A stretch of 64,000 nt of DNA from Lautropia dentalis (GCF_003892345.1 NZ_RRUE01000002.1:1320619-1384618); one strand, 5' to 3'. Counted from the first letter of the stretch, positions 44,274-53,600 are shown. Notes: generated by a model from the letters alone, not told the origin. A program made the numbers and translations.

Positions 44274-45698
44274 ATGACCCGCGTTTCCCTCCCTCCTGCC
44301 CAGGCGCCTGCCGTGTCGCCGGCCATCTTCAAGGCGTATGACATCCGCGGCATCGTGGCCACCGCGCTCACCGAAGAGGCGGTATCGGCCATCGGGCTGG
44401 CGCTGGGGGCGCGGGCCCGGGCGGCCGGCATTCGCGAAGTGGTGGTGGGCCGTGACGGGCGCCTGTCGGGGCCGGCCCTGGCATCGGCGCTGGCGGCCGG
44501 GCTGTGTGCGGCGGGGGTCGATGTGATCGACATCGGCATGGTGCCCACACCGGTGGTCTACTTTGCCACGGTGCTGACGGGCTGCGGTACCGGGGTGGCG
44601 GTGACGGGCAGTCACAACCCGCCCGAATACAACGGGCTGAAGATGATGCTGGGCGGCAGCACGCTGCACGGCGACGACATCCGCGACCTGGCCGCCAGCA
44701 TTGCCGATCCGGCCCGCTATGCGGCGCTGTTTGCGCCCACACCCGGCCAGCTGCGCACGCGGGACGTGGTGCCCGACTACATCCAGCGCATTGCCGGCGA
44801 GGTGAAGCTGGCCCGCCCGCTGAAGGTTGTGGTGGATGCCGGCAACGGCGTGGCCGGGGCGGTGGCTCCGCAGCTGCTGCGTGCGCTGGGCGTGACGGAT
44901 CTGGTCGAGCTGTACTGCGAGGTGGACGGGCACTTTCCCAACCATCACCCGGATCCGGCTCACCCCGAAAACCTGCAGGACCTGATCCGCGCCGTGCAGG
45001 CCCATGGGGCCGACGTGGGCCTGGCCTTCGACGGTGACGGCGACCGGCTGGGTGTGGTGACCCCCAGTGGGCAGATGATCTTCCCCGACCGGCAGCTGAT
45101 GCTCTATGCCGCCGATGTGCTGGAACAGCATCCGGGGGCGACCATCATCTACGACGTGAAGTGCACCCGCAATCTGGCGCCCTGGATTCGCGAGCGTGGT
45201 GGCGAGCCACTGATGTGGCGCACCGGCCATTCGCTGGTCAAGGCCAAAATGAAGGAAACCGGTGCCAGACTGGCCGGCGAGATGAGCGGGCACATCTTCT
45301 TCAACGATCGCTGGTATGGCTTCGACGATGGCCTCTATACGGCCGCGCGGCTGCTGGAGATTCTGGCGCGCGTGGACGACCCGGGGGTCGTGCTGGAGGC
45401 GCTGCCCGATGCCGCCAGCACGCCCGAGCTGAACATCGCCCTGGGTGAGGGCGAGAACGCCGGCGTCATCGAGGCGCTGCGCCAGCACGGTACGTTTGAC
45501 GGCGCAACGGATATCATCACGATTGACGGTTTGCGGGTCGAATATCCGGACGGATTCGGTCTGGTCCGTGCGTCCAACACCACCCCGGTGCTGGTGCTGC
45601 GCTTCGAGGCCGATACGCCGGCGGCGCTGGCCCGCATCCAGCAGAGCATCAGGGCCGCACTGCTGGCCGTGCGCCCCGGGCTGGTGGTGCCGTTCTGA
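44274..45698 (+). CDS. Phosphomannomutase/phosphoglucomutase (AlgC/ManB type)
   Basis: 474 residues from ATG 44274 (GAGGAT upstream); the longer frame extends into non-coding sequence. Alpha-D-phosphohexomutase fold with the N-terminal 'FKAYDIRG', the phosphoserine loop 'VTGSHNPPEYNG', the metal-binding 'DGDGDR' and the sugar-binding 'GEMSGHIFF', and a C-terminal 'RASNTTPVLVLRFE' phosphate-binding loop. It interconverts hexose 6- and 1-phosphates and feeds nucleotide-sugar synthesis for LPS and exopolysaccharide. Confidence 0.94.
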   Translation: MTRVSLPPAQAPAVSPAIFKAYDIRGIVATALTEEAVSAIGLALGARARAAGIREVVVGRDGRLSGPALASALAAGLCAAGVDVIDIGMVPTPVVYFATVLTGCGTGVAVTGSHNPPEYNGLKMMLGGSTLHGDDIRDLAASIADPARYAALFAPTPGQLRTRDVVPDYIQRIAGEVKLARPLKVVVDAGNGVAGAVAPQLLRALGVTDLVELYCEVDGHFPNHHPDPAHPENLQDLIRAVQAHGADVGLAFDGDGDRLGVVTPSGQMIFPDRQLMLYAADVLEQHPGATIIYDVKCTRNLAPWIRERGGEPLMWRTGHSLVKAKMKETGARLAGEMSGHIFFNDRWYGFDDGLYTAARLLEILARVDDPGVVLEALPDAASTPELNIALGEGENAGVIEALRQHGTFDGATDIITIDGLRVEYPDGFGLVRASNTTPVLVLRFEADTPAALARIQQSIRAALLAVRPGLVVPF

Positions 45699-45759
45699 GT
45701 CCTGTCCGTCCTCCTCCCGGCTTCTTCCCTCCCTGCACGTCTCCGCCCCCGTGTCTGCC

Positions 45760-47199
45760 ATGCCTCCTCCCGATGCCGTTCCGGACCGTCGCGCCCTCTG
45801 GCTGTACAGCTGGGGCTGGCGGCTGGCCACGCCGCTGCTGGGGTGCTATCTGCTCTACCGCAGTCTGGCGCAACCCGAGTACCGCCAGCACTGGGGCGAG
45901 CGCTGGGGCTTCTGGCCGGCCGAGCGCAGTACGGCCGACATCGACACCTGGCACACCGGCCGGGTGCGGCCGTTGTGGGTGCACGCAGTGTCGGTGGGCG
46001 AAACGGTGGCCATGCTGCCGCTGCTGCGCCAGTGCGCGGCGGCGTGGCCGGATGTGCCCATCCTGCTCACCCATGCCACGCCCACGGGGCGGGCCACCGG
46101 ACAGGAGCGCCTGAAGGATCTGACCGGGCGGCTGGCGCAGAGCTATCTGCCCTACGACACACCGGGGGCGGTCGAGCGTTTCCTGACGCACTGGAACCCG
46201 GCCATCGGTCTGATCATGGAAACCGAGGTCTGGCCCAATCTGGTGGCGGCGGCCAACCGGCACGATGTGCCGCTGGTGTCGGTCAATGCACGGCTGTCAC
46301 CGCGCTCGCTGGCCCGCGGACAGCGCTTCGAGTCGCTGATCCGGCCGGCCGTGGCGGGGTTCTCGATGATCATCGCCCAGACGCAGGACGATGCCGAACG
46401 CATTGCCCTGCTGGGCAAGCGTCCCGAGGCCGTGACCGGCAACCTCAAGTTCGACCAGCCGGCGGATTTCGTGCTGCAGGCACGGGGGCAGGGCTGGCGC
46501 AAGCGGCTGGGCAACCGGCCGGTCGTGCTGGCGGCCAGCACCCGGGAGGGCGAAGAGGCGCTCATTCTGGAGAGCTGGCGCGAGGTACTGCTGCACCGCC
46601 ATCCCCGTCTGGGCGGGGGGGAGGACGATCTGCTTCCACTGCTGATTGTCGTCCCGCGGCATCCCAACCGCTTCGAGGCCGTGGCGCGGCTGATCGAGCG
46701 CTATACCGGCGGGGCGCCGCTGACCCGTCGCGCATTCGACGATCCGCAGACCGATTTCAGCGCCAGTGGTGTCCTGCTGGGCGATTCGATGGGCGAGATG
46801 CAGGCCTGGTATGCCGCCGCCGATGTGGCGGTGATGGGCGGTTCGCTGCTGCCTTTCGGTTCACAGAACCTGATCGAGGCCAATGCCGCCGGCTGTCCGG
46901 TGGTGCTGGGGCCGTCGGTGTACAACTTCCAGCAGGCTGCCGAGGCGTCCATCCTGTTCAGCGCCTCCATCCAGGTGGAAAACCCGCGCGAGGCCATTCC
47001 CGTCGCCCTCGATCTGGCGGCCGACAGTCAGCGGCGCGGTGCCATGTCCGAGGCCGGGGTGGCGTTTGCGCAGGCGCACCGGGGCGCCCTCGAACGGACC
47101 CTGGAGGCGCTGGCCCCCCTGCTGGAACGCACGCTGGGCAAGCCGGCCGTGCCGCTGGTGAATACCACGCCGCCGCCTGCCCGGCTGGATGCGGGCTGA
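45760..47199 (+). CDS. waaA: 3-deoxy-D-manno-octulosonic acid (Kdo) transferase
   Basis: 479 residues. GT30-family enzyme that adds Kdo to lipid IVA at the inner membrane. Visible signatures are an N-terminal anchor-like helix, 'WVHAVSVGE', 'YLPYDTPGAVERFL', 'METEVWPNL', 'NARLSPRS', 'LLGDSMGEMQAWY' and 'GGSLLPFGSQNLIEANAAG'. Start is probably ATG 45760; GTG 45751 is in frame. It follows the phosphohexomutase on the same strand. Confidence 0.95.
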   Translation: MPPPDAVPDRRALWLYSWGWRLATPLLGCYLLYRSLAQPEYRQHWGERWGFWPAERSTADIDTWHTGRVRPLWVHAVSVGETVAMLPLLRQCAAAWPDVPILLTHATPTGRATGQERLKDLTGRLAQSYLPYDTPGAVERFLTHWNPAIGLIMETEVWPNLVAAANRHDVPLVSVNARLSPRSLARGQRFESLIRPAVAGFSMIIAQTQDDAERIALLGKRPEAVTGNLKFDQPADFVLQARGQGWRKRLGNRPVVLAASTREGEEALILESWREVLLHRHPRLGGGEDDLLPLLIVVPRHPNRFEAVARLIERYTGGAPLTRRAFDDPQTDFSASGVLLGDSMGEMQAWYAAADVAVMGGSLLPFGSQNLIEANAAGCPVVLGPSVYNFQQAAEASILFSASIQVENPREAIPVALDLAADSQRRGAMSEAGVAFAQAHRGALERTLEALAPLLERTLGKPAVPLVNTTPPPARLDAG

Positions 47200-47323
47200 T
47201 CCGCGACCGATGCGGTCTGCACCATACGTGCCAGTTGGCCTTGACGGCTGTCATCCGCGCCATCGACGGCTACGTCGGGGCTGCGTGCAGCGCAGCGTCC
47301 TGTTGCGCGGTCTGCCTGCAGGT

Positions 47324-48736
47324 TCAGGGTGCAGGTAAAGAAGAGGGGCCTGGTGACGGTGCCGCGCCCGGCCCTCCCGCCCGCACCTGCAGCTGACGGT
47401 CCACGGCCTCGATGTCGGCGTCGCTCAGGCCGCCGATGGCAGCCTTGAGCCGCAGCTGGTTGAGCAGCACCGCGTAGCGGGTGGCCGCCAGATTCTGCCG
47501 TGCCTGAAACAGCTGCTGCTGGGCATTCAGCACGTCAACATTGATCCGTACCCCGGCCTGATAACCGGTGTTGTTCGATTCCAGCGCCAGCTGGCTGGAG
47601 CGCACGGCGGCCTGCAGGGCTTCGGCCTGCTGCAGGCTGCTCTGCAGGGCGAGGTAGGTGTCGCGCGCCTGCTGGGCAGCGCCCCGGCGGGCCGCTTCGA
47701 GCTGGCTCTCGCGTTTTCCCAGGGTGGCCGCCTGTGCGCGCTCCAGGGCCTGCAGGCTGCCACCGGCATACAGCGGCACCTGGACCTGCAGCATGGCCGA
47801 GACATCGCGGCTGCGCTGGATGGGCGTATCCACGGTGAGATTGGTCTGGCCGTGCTGGGTGGCGGCCTGCGAGACGATTCCCACGGAGGGGTAGTGGGCG
47901 GCTTTGGCGGCATCCAGGCCGCGCCGGGCGGCTTCCATCCCCAGTTCGGCCTGCTGGACCAGAAAGCTGCGGGTGCGGGCCTGGGCCTCCCACCACGCCT
48001 GCGGCTCCGGTGGTACCGGACGCAGGGGGGCATTGCCGGGCAGGGGGTTCAGATGGGTGCCGGGCAGCCCGGTGAGCTGGGTGAAGCTGGCCTGACGGCT
48101 GATCAGGGTATTGCGCGCCGCCGCCAGCTGGGCGCGGTTCAGGTCGAGCCGTGCCTGGGCCTCCTGCTGGTCGGTGATGGTGGCGTTGCCGGCCGCATAG
48201 CTCTCGCGGGCGGCCTCGAACTGTTCCTGGATGGCGGCGCCCTGCGCCTCGGCCACGGCCACGGCATCCTGCGCCTGCAGCACCGCAAAATAACTGGAGG
48301 CCACCTGGGTGGCCAGCTGCTGCAGTGACTGCGCCAGCTGGCTGAAGGCCAGCCGTTCGCCCACCTCGGCCTGGCTCACGCGGGCGCGTTCCTGGGGCAG
48401 GTACAGCGGAATGCTCAGCACCAGGCCCGCCAGCTGGTTGTGGTAGCTGCCCGGCGCCTTCATGTTGGTGTGCAGCCGGCCTTTGCCGGCCGTCGCCACG
48501 GCAGCCACCGAGGGGCGCAGCACGCCGCGCGCCGCCCGGCGCAGCTCGCGGGACGTGTCGACCTGTTGCCGGGCCGCCTGCAGCGATGGATCGTTGTGCT
48601 GTGCAGCCTCGAAGGCCTCCTGCAGCCCGGTGGCATGGGCAGGCGCCAGGGCGGCGGACAGCAGGCCGAGCGTCAGGGCCAGGCGCAGGGGGACCCCCTT
48701 GCGGGAGCGCGGGGCGGGCAGGGAGGTGCGTTTCAT
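47324..48736 (-). CDS. tolC: TolC-family outer-membrane efflux or secretion channel
   Basis: 470 residues. Signal peptide, then tandem OEP domains typical of TolC: 'GLQEAFEAAQHNDPSLQAAR', and in both halves long heptad-rich coiled coils with 'AALNQLRL'-like ends ('LLNQLRLKAAIGGL'). A Gly/Pro/Ser-rich C-terminal tail. Forms the outer-membrane channel for type I secretion and RND/MFS pumps. Last gene of a TetR, methyltransferase, rhodanese and TolC operon; the start is three bases after the rhodanese stop. Confidence 0.92.
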   Translation of the reverse strand: MKRTSLPAPRSRKGVPLRLALTLGLLSAALAPAHATGLQEAFEAAQHNDPSLQAARQQVDTSRELRRAARGVLRPSVAAVATAGKGRLHTNMKAPGSYHNQLAGLVLSIPLYLPQERARVSQAEVGERLAFSQLAQSLQQLATQVASSYFAVLQAQDAVAVAEAQGAAIQEQFEAARESYAAGNATITDQQEAQARLDLNRAQLAAARNTLISRQASFTQLTGLPGTHLNPLPGNAPLRPVPPEPQAWWEAQARTRSFLVQQAELGMEAARRGLDAAKAAHYPSVGIVSQAATQHGQTNLTVDTPIQRSRDVSAMLQVQVPLYAGGSLQALERAQAATLGKRESQLEAARRGAAQQARDTYLALQSSLQQAEALQAAVRSSQLALESNNTGYQAGVRINVDVLNAQQQLFQARQNLAATRYAVLLNQLRLKAAIGGLSDADIEAVDRQLQVRAGGPGAAPSPGPSSLPAP

Positions 48737-48739
48737 GGC

Positions 48740-49063
48740 TCAGTACCGTGTCATGCCCGGTTCCTGCTGGAGCGCCCACGCGTCGATGCCGCCGATCAGG
48801 TCGTACACCTGTTCGAAACCGTGGTGCATGAGAAAACGCATGGCCTGCAGGCTGCGCATGCCATGATGGCAGATGCAGACCACCGGCTGGCCGGGGTCCG
48901 CCCGGCCGATCAGGGCCGGCAGCTCCGCCAGCGGCACATTGTGCGCGTCCGGCAGGCAGACGTGCTCGTATTCCCACTCTTCACGCACGTCCAGCAGCAG
49001 GGGTGGCTGGCGTTGCGGATCGGCCAGCCATGCGGCCAGCTGGGCGGGCGTGAGGCGGTTCAC
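48740..49063 (-). CDS. Rhodanese-domain protein
   Basis: 107 residues, single rhodanese domain with 'LLDVREEWEYEHV' and the active-site Cys loop 'CHHGMRS'. Cytoplasmic sulfurtransferase; the same gene precedes tolC in many betaproteobacteria. It lies between the methyltransferase and TolC genes with gaps of only three to four bases. Confidence 0.92.
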   Translation of the reverse strand: MNRLTPAQLAAWLADPQRQPPLLLDVREEWEYEHVCLPDAHNVPLAELPALIGRADPGQPVVCICHHGMRSLQAMRFLMHHGFEQVYDLIGGIDAWALQQEPGMTRY

Positions 49064-49067
49064 CGGG

Positions 49068-49739
49068 TCAGAAATGGAAGTGGTTGACGGTGGGGAAGCC
49101 CTTCAGGGGCGGGGCCATCGTCTCGAAGATGTTGAGCGGCGCAATGCCTTCGGCCGTGCGGGTGTAGACGCGGGCCTCCATCACCGGCGCCTCGCCGATG
49201 AAGCAGAACAGCCGCCCGCCCGGGTTGAGGCGCGCGAGGAAGTCGCCCGGTTCCACCACCACCGCTCCCGACAGGATGATCACATCCCAGCGGGCATCGG
49301 TCGCCTTCAGGGCCTCGTGGCCGTCACCGGCATGCAGATCGAGGCCATCGTCCAGGCCGGTGCGGGCCAGATTGGCGGCGGCAAAGGCCGCCAGTTCGGG
49401 ATCGATCTCCCAGCTCTGGATCAGCCGGCTACAGTGCGACACCAGCGCGGTGCCGTAGCCCGAGCCGGTGCCCACTTCGAGCACGGTCTCGTGGGGCTGG
49501 ATCTGCAGGGCCTGCAGCATGCGGGCATCCTCCCGCGGCGGCAGGATGACCTGGCCCGAGGGCCGGGGGCCGATGTTGAGCGGCACCTCGGTGTCGGCAT
49601 AGGCCATGCCGCGCCAGGACTGCGGCACGAATTCTTCCCGCGGTACCTTGCCCAGGATGTCGAGCACCCGGGCGTCGTTGACCCGCCAGGGGCGGATCTG
49701 CTGTTCGATCATGTTGAAGCGGGCTTGCTCGAGGTTCAT
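49068..49739 (-). CDS. Protein-L-isoaspartate O-methyltransferase family (PCMT-like)
   Basis: 223 residues from ATG 49739; the longer frame runs into the TetR gene's repeat-rich tail. SAM-binding fold with 'VLEVGTGSGYGTALVS' and a preceding 'PLNIGPRPSGQVILPP'. It is the TolC-linked PCMT paralogue common in Burkholderiales, with the usual N-terminal 'ARFNMIEQQIRPW' motif. Role in repair of isoaspartate is uncertain in this subgroup. Confidence 0.9.
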   Translation of the reverse strand: MNLEQARFNMIEQQIRPWRVNDARVLDILGKVPREEFVPQSWRGMAYADTEVPLNIGPRPSGQVILPPREDARMLQALQIQPHETVLEVGTGSGYGTALVSHCSRLIQSWEIDPELAAFAAANLARTGLDDGLDLHAGDGHEALKATDARWDVIILSGAVVVEPGDFLARLNPGGRLFCFIGEAPVMEARVYTRTAEGIAPLNIFETMAPPLKGFPTVNHFHF

Positions 49740-49749
49740 GGCGCTGCGC

Positions 49750-50811
49750 TCAGGTTGGTTGGGTCGGGGTTGGTTGGGTTGGGGCTGGCCGGGAATGCCC
49801 GGTCGGGCCGCTGATGCCTGGGGTGGTCGTACTGGAAAGCCCCCGCGACGCAGGGGTATGTTCCTGCGGTGCAGAGGCATGTTCCCTCGACGCAGGGGTA
49901 TGTTCCCGCGATGCAGGCATGTGCCCCTGCAGGCAGGGCGGGATGCAGGTGTGCCCCGACGGCCAGAGAATCGTACCGGCCGCAGCGGCGGCAGAGGCAC
50001 TGCTTGCCGCAGGGCTGGCAACCCTGTCATCACCGGCTGTCCGGGGGCTGGCCGGGCCTGCACCATGTGCAGGGACTGCCGGGTGGCCGGCGGGGGCAAG
50101 GCAGGCCGTATCACCGGCCGATGCGGATGGCCCGGGCAGGCCGGTGCCGGGCGTGCGCAGCAGCGACAGGATCAGCGCCACGTGATGATGGATGAACTCG
50201 GCACCGCACGGCACGAGCTGCGGAACGCCGCACTGGGTCATGGAGTGCGCCCAGATCAGCTTCATGACCAGGGGGGACATCACCAGGTGGGCCGCCACGT
50301 CCATCTCGCAGGGCTTGCGGAACTCCTGGCGTTCCACGCCGCGCTGGATCAGCTGGCGAATGACGCCATGGCCGATGCTGGCCACTTCTTCGTGGAAGAA
50401 GCGGGCGATTTCGGGAAAGTTGCTGGCCTCGGCGATGATCAGCTTGATGATGCCGCCGATATGCGGCTGGCTGAAGCAGTGCCACCAGTCGGTGAGCACG
50501 TTGGTGAGCAGCTCTTCGTTGCTGCCGGTGGCCTGCTCGATGCGCTGCCGGAACTGCTCGATGACCGGCACGATGTTGACCCGCACCACGGCCTTGAAGA
50601 GATCTTCCTTGCCGGCGTAATAGAGATAGAGGGTACCCTTGGATACACCGGCGCGCGCCGCCACGTCGTCGAGGCGGGCAGCCGCGTAACCCCGGGCCAC
50701 GAAAACTTCCAGCGCGGCATCCAGCAGCTCGCCGGGCCGGTGCTCCTTGCGGCGCTCCCAGGCACGGGTGCGTTTGCATTTTTCTGCGGTCTGGGGGGAC
50801 GTGTTCACCAT
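49750..50811 (-). CDS. TetR/AcrR-family regulator with long disordered tail
   Basis: 353 residues. N-terminal TetR HTH ('FVARGYAAARLDDVAARAGV', then 'SKGTLYLYYAGKEDLFKAVV'), and a TetR_C-type effector domain to about residue 210. The remaining ~140 residues are Ala/Pro/Ser-rich, with seven-residue repeats (EHTPAS pattern) and a Pro/Thr/Gln-rich end, unusual in this family (~200-220). First gene of the tolC operon, ten bases ahead of the methyltransferase start. An exact inverted repeat immediately upstream (50815-50840) is a good autoregulatory operator. Confidence 0.9.
   Translation of the reverse strand: MVNTSPQTAEKCKRTRAWERRKEHRPGELLDAALEVFVARGYAAARLDDVAARAGVSKGTLYLYYAGKEDLFKAVVRVNIVPVIEQFRQRIEQATGSNEELLTNVLTDWWHCFSQPHIGGIIKLIIAEASNFPEIARFFHEEVASIGHGVIRQLIQRGVERQEFRKPCEMDVAAHLVMSPLVMKLIWAHSMTQCGVPQLVPCGAEFIHHHVALILSLLRTPGTGLPGPSASAGDTACLAPAGHPAVPAHGAGPASPRTAGDDRVASPAASSASAAAAAGTILWPSGHTCIPPCLQGHMPASREHTPASREHASAPQEHTPASRGLSSTTTPGISGPTGHSRPAPTQPTPTQPT
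49845..49928 (-). repeat. Four 21-bp tandem repeats in the TetR gene tail
   Basis: Units of 21 bp sharing a GCAGGGGTATGTTCC-like core, four copies in frame, encode a seven-residue EHTPAS-type repeat. Copy number changes would keep the reading frame. Confidence 0.7.
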
Positions 50812-50814
50812 ATG

Positions 50815-50840
50815 TATTAATGACTAAATGGTCATTAATA
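50815..50840. promoter_or_regulatory. Probable TetR operator
   Basis: Exact inverted repeat TATTAATGAC-N6-GTCATTAATA four bases upstream of the regulator's ATG, overlapping the likely ribosome-binding site and promoter. AT-rich in a GC-rich context, typical of TetR-family sites, so autorepression of the tolC operon is likely. Confidence 0.8.
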
Positions 50841-50919
50841 ATATCGCCTTCCGATATGTCCGTCAATTATGCACCTGTCAAAAGTGCTGAAATTTGCGGC
50901 AAATCAGGGAAGTGGCAAC

Positions 50920-50979
50920 TGACGCTTCTGGCGCATCCCGATCCTGGGCTCAAAGTGCTCGCAGACTTTTGCAGAGGGG
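50920..50979. repeat. Dispersed element, copy 3 (partial)
   Basis: Matches the right ~60 bp of copies 1 and 2, ending in GACTTTTGCAGAGG at 50963-50976. The left terminal repeat is not recognisable. Confidence 0.6.
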
Positions 50980-51103
50980 GCCCGGCTGACCTGCGATGCA
51001 GCTGGCCTGCGATCCGGCCGGGGCGCAACCCGGGCGCGACACCGGCCTCTGCCTCCGGTTCGGTACGCGGGCAGGGTCAGGCAGGGGAGGGACAGCGCTT
51101 TCT

Positions 51104-52843
51104 TCAGGGCTTCCCATGCCCTTTCCGTGCTCCAAGGCGCTCCTGCCGCAGCGTCCACCAGGCGTCGAGCCGGCGGAACAGCCAGCCACGCGGCCGCTGG
51201 ATGCCGGTGCGCACATAGTCCACCGCCAGAGGGTCTTCGAGGAAGTTCAGCTGCAGGCGCTGGGCGCTTTCCAGCCCCATGAAGAGCAGCCGGTCACCTG
51301 GCTTCAGCTCGGTGGACGGCGCGGGCAGCAGCACCCGCTCGCCGCGGCGCACCAGCATCACCGCCAGGGCCGGCAGCCGGGTTTCGTAGTGGCGCGGATC
51401 GCGCAGGATCTGCTCGATGGTCAGCGCACTGCCGCCGCGGTTGCGAAAGAATGCGTTGAACAGCCCCGGCTGGGTCGGGTCGCAGTGAAAGGCCCAGTTG
51501 CGGGGCGAGGCGTTGCCCACGGTGGCCATGATGTGCTCGATCACCTGGCTGGCGGCCGTATTGCCGCGCTGGCGCACCAGCGTGATGAAATCGCCCAGCA
51601 TCGGCGTTTTGAGCGTCTGCAGGATCTCGCGCACCACCAGCTGCGACTGTACCACCCGCAGGTTGGCGCGGGCCGCATCGATCAGCAGCCGGTCGGCCGA
51701 CTGGTTCTGGCGGATGATCACGAAGATGTCCGGATTCAGTCGCCGCGCAATGGTGGTGACGCTCAGGTTGATGGTGTCGTTGTCGGTGCCGGCCACCAGC
51801 ACACTGGCCCGTGCCACACCGGCTGCCTTGAGCGATCCTTCGGAGTTGTCGCCACGCAACAATCGTGCCTCGCCGGCCAGCGCCCGGTCGGGGTCGATGG
51901 CCTTCCACCCCACCCGCGATTCGTCCAGCGTGGCCGAGATGGTCTGGCCAAAGCGCCCGTAGCCCACCAGCACCCATTTGCCCTTGGGCAGGTTGATCCG
52001 CGTGGGAATGGGCGTGCCGGGGGCGGCCGTCACCCAGTCCTCCAGTCGCAGCACCTCGGGTGCGGCAATGTCCAGCGACAGGTTGGTGGCCAGCACCTGG
52101 AAGGGGTTGATGGCGTGCACATCCCCAAACGCATGCAGGTTGGTGGCGCCCTCGGCGTCCGATACCCGGGCGATGACGGTGATGTCGTCGCGCAGCAGCT
52201 TGGCGCCGATGGCAATGGTCTGGTTGGCCCGCTCGTCGCTGGTCAGGGCGATCACGCCGCGGCAGATGCGGCGGTGGATGCCGGCATCCTTCAGCGAGCC
52301 GGGGTGTACCGCATCGGCCTCCAGAATCAGTGGCGGGCTCAGGAACTCGTTCAGTGCAAAGCGGGTGGCGCGTTCGTCACTGATCTCCACCACCACCAGC
52401 CGGTGCCCCAGCTGGTCCAGCGCCTGGGCCAGGGCCAGTGCACTGCGGCCGGCCCCGCAGATCACGAAGAAGGGTTCGGACAGCCGCTTCACCTGCCAGC
52501 GGAACACATTGCGCGCCACCGTGCGGCGGAAGGTGCGGTCGGTGGTCATGGCAAACACCGAACCCACCGCGTAGGTCCAGGCCATCACCGACATGTAGAT
52601 GGTGATGATCAGCCACGCCCGCTGCTGGTCGGAAAACGGGAAGGGCAGCTCGCCAAAACCGATGGTCGTGGCGGTGTAGCTCATCACGTAGGTGGCGTGG
52701 AAAAACCCCATCCGCCACGGATTGCCGTCCGGATCGACGCCGGGGGCGATGGCCAGCCCGAAGATCGAGATGGCATAGACCGCGATCAGGATGATCAGCG
52801 GCACCCGCAGGCGCCGCAGGATCATGTAGATGACGTCGATCAT
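51104..52843 (-). CDS. Two-TM potassium-channel-like protein with RCK (TrkA-N) domains
   Basis: 579 residues. Two N-terminal membrane helices flank a pore loop with 'TTIGFGE' (~59-65), the position of the K+ selectivity filter. Two tandem TrkA-N/RCK-like Rossmann domains follow ('FVICGAGRSALALAQAL' and 'VLVGYGRFGQTI'), with a TrkA-C-like end. The filter variant TIGFG differs from the commonest TVGYG, though TIGFG also occurs in functional channels. Probably a ligand-gated K+ channel of the Kch/MthK type. A DUF6394-like gene lies upstream on the same strand. Confidence 0.88.
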   Translation of the reverse strand: MIDVIYMILRRLRVPLIILIAVYAISIFGLAIAPGVDPDGNPWRMGFFHATYVMSYTATTIGFGELPFPFSDQQRAWLIITIYMSVMAWTYAVGSVFAMTTDRTFRRTVARNVFRWQVKRLSEPFFVICGAGRSALALAQALDQLGHRLVVVEISDERATRFALNEFLSPPLILEADAVHPGSLKDAGIHRRICRGVIALTSDERANQTIAIGAKLLRDDITVIARVSDAEGATNLHAFGDVHAINPFQVLATNLSLDIAAPEVLRLEDWVTAAPGTPIPTRINLPKGKWVLVGYGRFGQTISATLDESRVGWKAIDPDRALAGEARLLRGDNSEGSLKAAGVARASVLVAGTDNDTINLSVTTIARRLNPDIFVIIRQNQSADRLLIDAARANLRVVQSQLVVREILQTLKTPMLGDFITLVRQRGNTAASQVIEHIMATVGNASPRNWAFHCDPTQPGLFNAFFRNRGGSALTIEQILRDPRHYETRLPALAVMLVRRGERVLLPAPSTELKPGDRLLFMGLESAQRLQLNFLEDPLAVDYVRTGIQRPRGWLFRRLDAWWTLRQERLGARKGHGKP

Positions 52844-52931
52844 GGCGGGTCGATCCGTGAGGGGGGCAGCGTCGTGCCTGTGCGGAACCGGGCAGAGGGC
52901 CTGGACATCGGAACAGCGGACGCAGCGCGGT

Positions 52932-53315
52932 TCAGCGCGTCTGCCGCAGTGTCTCGCCGATCAGCAGGCACACCGACACCAGATTGGCGATCAGCGCCCC
53001 GCCCGACAGCGACACGATGATGCTGACGGTGTGCCCGTCCAGCGGCGCGCCGGCGAACTGCTCCACCCACATCCAGACCAGCGAGGCGAACAGCAGCTGC
53101 GTCGTGGCCACCAGACTGGTGGCCAGGTGCGTGGCGCCCATCTGCGTGCGGTCGCCGAACTTGATGATCAGCGTGATCAGATTGATGACCACGGCGATGA
53201 ACAGCTCGGCCGGATGGTGGAAATCTGCCCGGTCGATCTCACCCAGAAAGAAACCGAAGTTCAGGGTGCAGGCCAGGATCGTGAAGAACGCAAAGACGAC
53301 CTTTTCCAGATTCAT
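52932..53315 (-). CDS. Four-TM membrane protein (DUF6394-like)
   Basis: 127 residues with four membrane helices, starting 'MNLEKVVFAFFTILACTLNF'. It matches the small membrane family DUF6394 found next to channel genes in proteobacteria. Probably transcribed with the channel gene downstream. Exact role unknown. Confidence 0.82.
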   Translation of the reverse strand: MNLEKVVFAFFTILACTLNFGFFLGEIDRADFHHPAELFIAVVINLITLIIKFGDRTQMGATHLATSLVATTQLLFASLVWMWVEQFAGAPLDGHTVSIIVSLSGGALIANLVSVCLLIGETLRQTR

Positions 53316-53600
53316 ACCGGGGACAGGCGATGAAAGTCAGACAGGGGGGACGGACAGGTCCGCCGGACGCTTCGGGGCTTCCTCCACGGAGCCGCGCCTT
53401 CTTGCATGTTACGTCAGTGTGCCGCGAAGGTGAACCCGAAGCCCGGGCATTCATGCGTTCTGGTGATGCATGGGATGTGCTGTCCCCACGTGTGCGCCGT
53501 TCAATACCCCTGCTGCCGGTGTGTGCAGGGCGCCGGCATTCATCCGGCAGCCTGTCTGCCTGTCCGGGCGAGGTGGCTTCGGCTTCTGATAATGAATCCT

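Larger units (their letters stand above)
50812..51103. other. Spacer with operator and a partial third copy of the dispersed element
   Basis: No gene. Apart from the operator, positions ~50920-50979 repeat the right half of the dispersed element ('CGCATCCCGATCCTGGG' and 'GCAGACTTTTGCAGAGG'). The left half is degenerate ('TGTCAAAAGTGC' only), so this is a decayed or partial copy. Confidence 0.6.
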
